The translations under genes and the position numbers were made by a program. Positions 63,911 through 64,000 of a stretch of DNA of 64,000 bases are shown piece by piece. Position 1 is the stretch's first letter. Every line of letters starts with the position of its first letter. The DNA comes from Linyphia triangularis (Eukaryota; Arthropoda; Arachnida; Araneae; Linyphiidae). The notes below the pieces were generated by a model. The model did not search any database. It was not told where the DNA came from and was given only the letters and a program-made list of their open reading frames with translations. The stretch is from positions 9,369,796-9,433,795 of the forward strand of contig OZ021730.1 of NCBI GenBank assembly GCA_963978545.1, given 5' to 3'.

Positions 63911-64000
63911 CTGAAAAAAAAAAAAAGAACAAAAAAAAAAGAGTTTTAACACTTTAATAATCTATTTCAACATTTTTCACATATATCTGCTTAGAACTGA

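Noticed and set aside
1..64000. CRISPR arrays, operons, ribosome-binding sites or bacterial features
   Set aside because: No regularly spaced repeats with unique spacers; introns, LINEs and SINEs show a eukaryotic genome.

Overview
The window reads as one block of eukaryotic, A+T-rich, intron-containing DNA that is almost entirely layered transposable elements. I recognise no host gene with confidence. The element mix fits an arthropod: APE-RT-RNase H non-LTR elements, Ty3/gypsy, BEL/Pao, PIF/Harbinger, TTAA-targeting DNA transposons, a P-like transposase and tRNA-headed SINEs. A spider or other chelicerate is my best guess. That is inference from the general look of the proteins; nothing here proves it.

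Layout, left to right. 96-6775 (-): C-terminal exons of a P/THAP9-like transposase, split by NL1 (385-6073), a full-length non-LTR element with both ORFs open and a perfect 15-bp target duplication. 6955-18656 (+): NL2, a family-B non-LTR copy that carries a 5'-truncated family-B insertion (NL2n, 8196-9502) and an intact full-length element of another family (NL3, 11403-17075). 18657-20210 (-): Kol1, a TTAA-type DNA transposon broken by a SINE. 20211-30830 (+): NL4, family B, carrying a SINE and the nearly intact NL5 (24094-29957). 30831-55450: a PIF/Harbinger-type element with a five-exon HARBI1-like transposase (+, to 33825) and a five-exon Myb/SANT-like partner (-, 40229-55450). It is spread over about 25 kb by Kol2 (35839-38782), a TTAA MITE (39279-39542), a gypsy element (41260-45941) and Kol3 (47082-53845), which itself contains a BEL/Pao element. 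56146-58017 (-): truncated NL6. 58069-58545: tandem repeat rich in TGACGTCA. 59417-63910 (-): a decayed multi-exon gene for a protein-primed type B DNA polymerase with C2H2 fingers, broken by a SINE.

Functionally, the non-LTR families (A1 = NL1 and NL6; A2 = NL3; B = NL2, NL2n, NL4, NL5) share a nearly identical 5' UTR although their proteins differ. Their 3' tails end in a two-stem hairpin followed by short repeats. Nine SINE copies carry the same type of hairpin and the CCAA-type tail of family B, so family-B machinery probably moves them. Exact target duplications (12-15 bp for non-LTR elements and SINEs, TTAA for the Kol elements, 4 bp for gypsy) give the order of many insertions. The SINEs, NL1, NL3 and NL5 look youngest.

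Limits: family names are from memory of motifs, without searches. Identities are by eye. Several frame breaks sit in homopolymer runs and may be sequencing errors.
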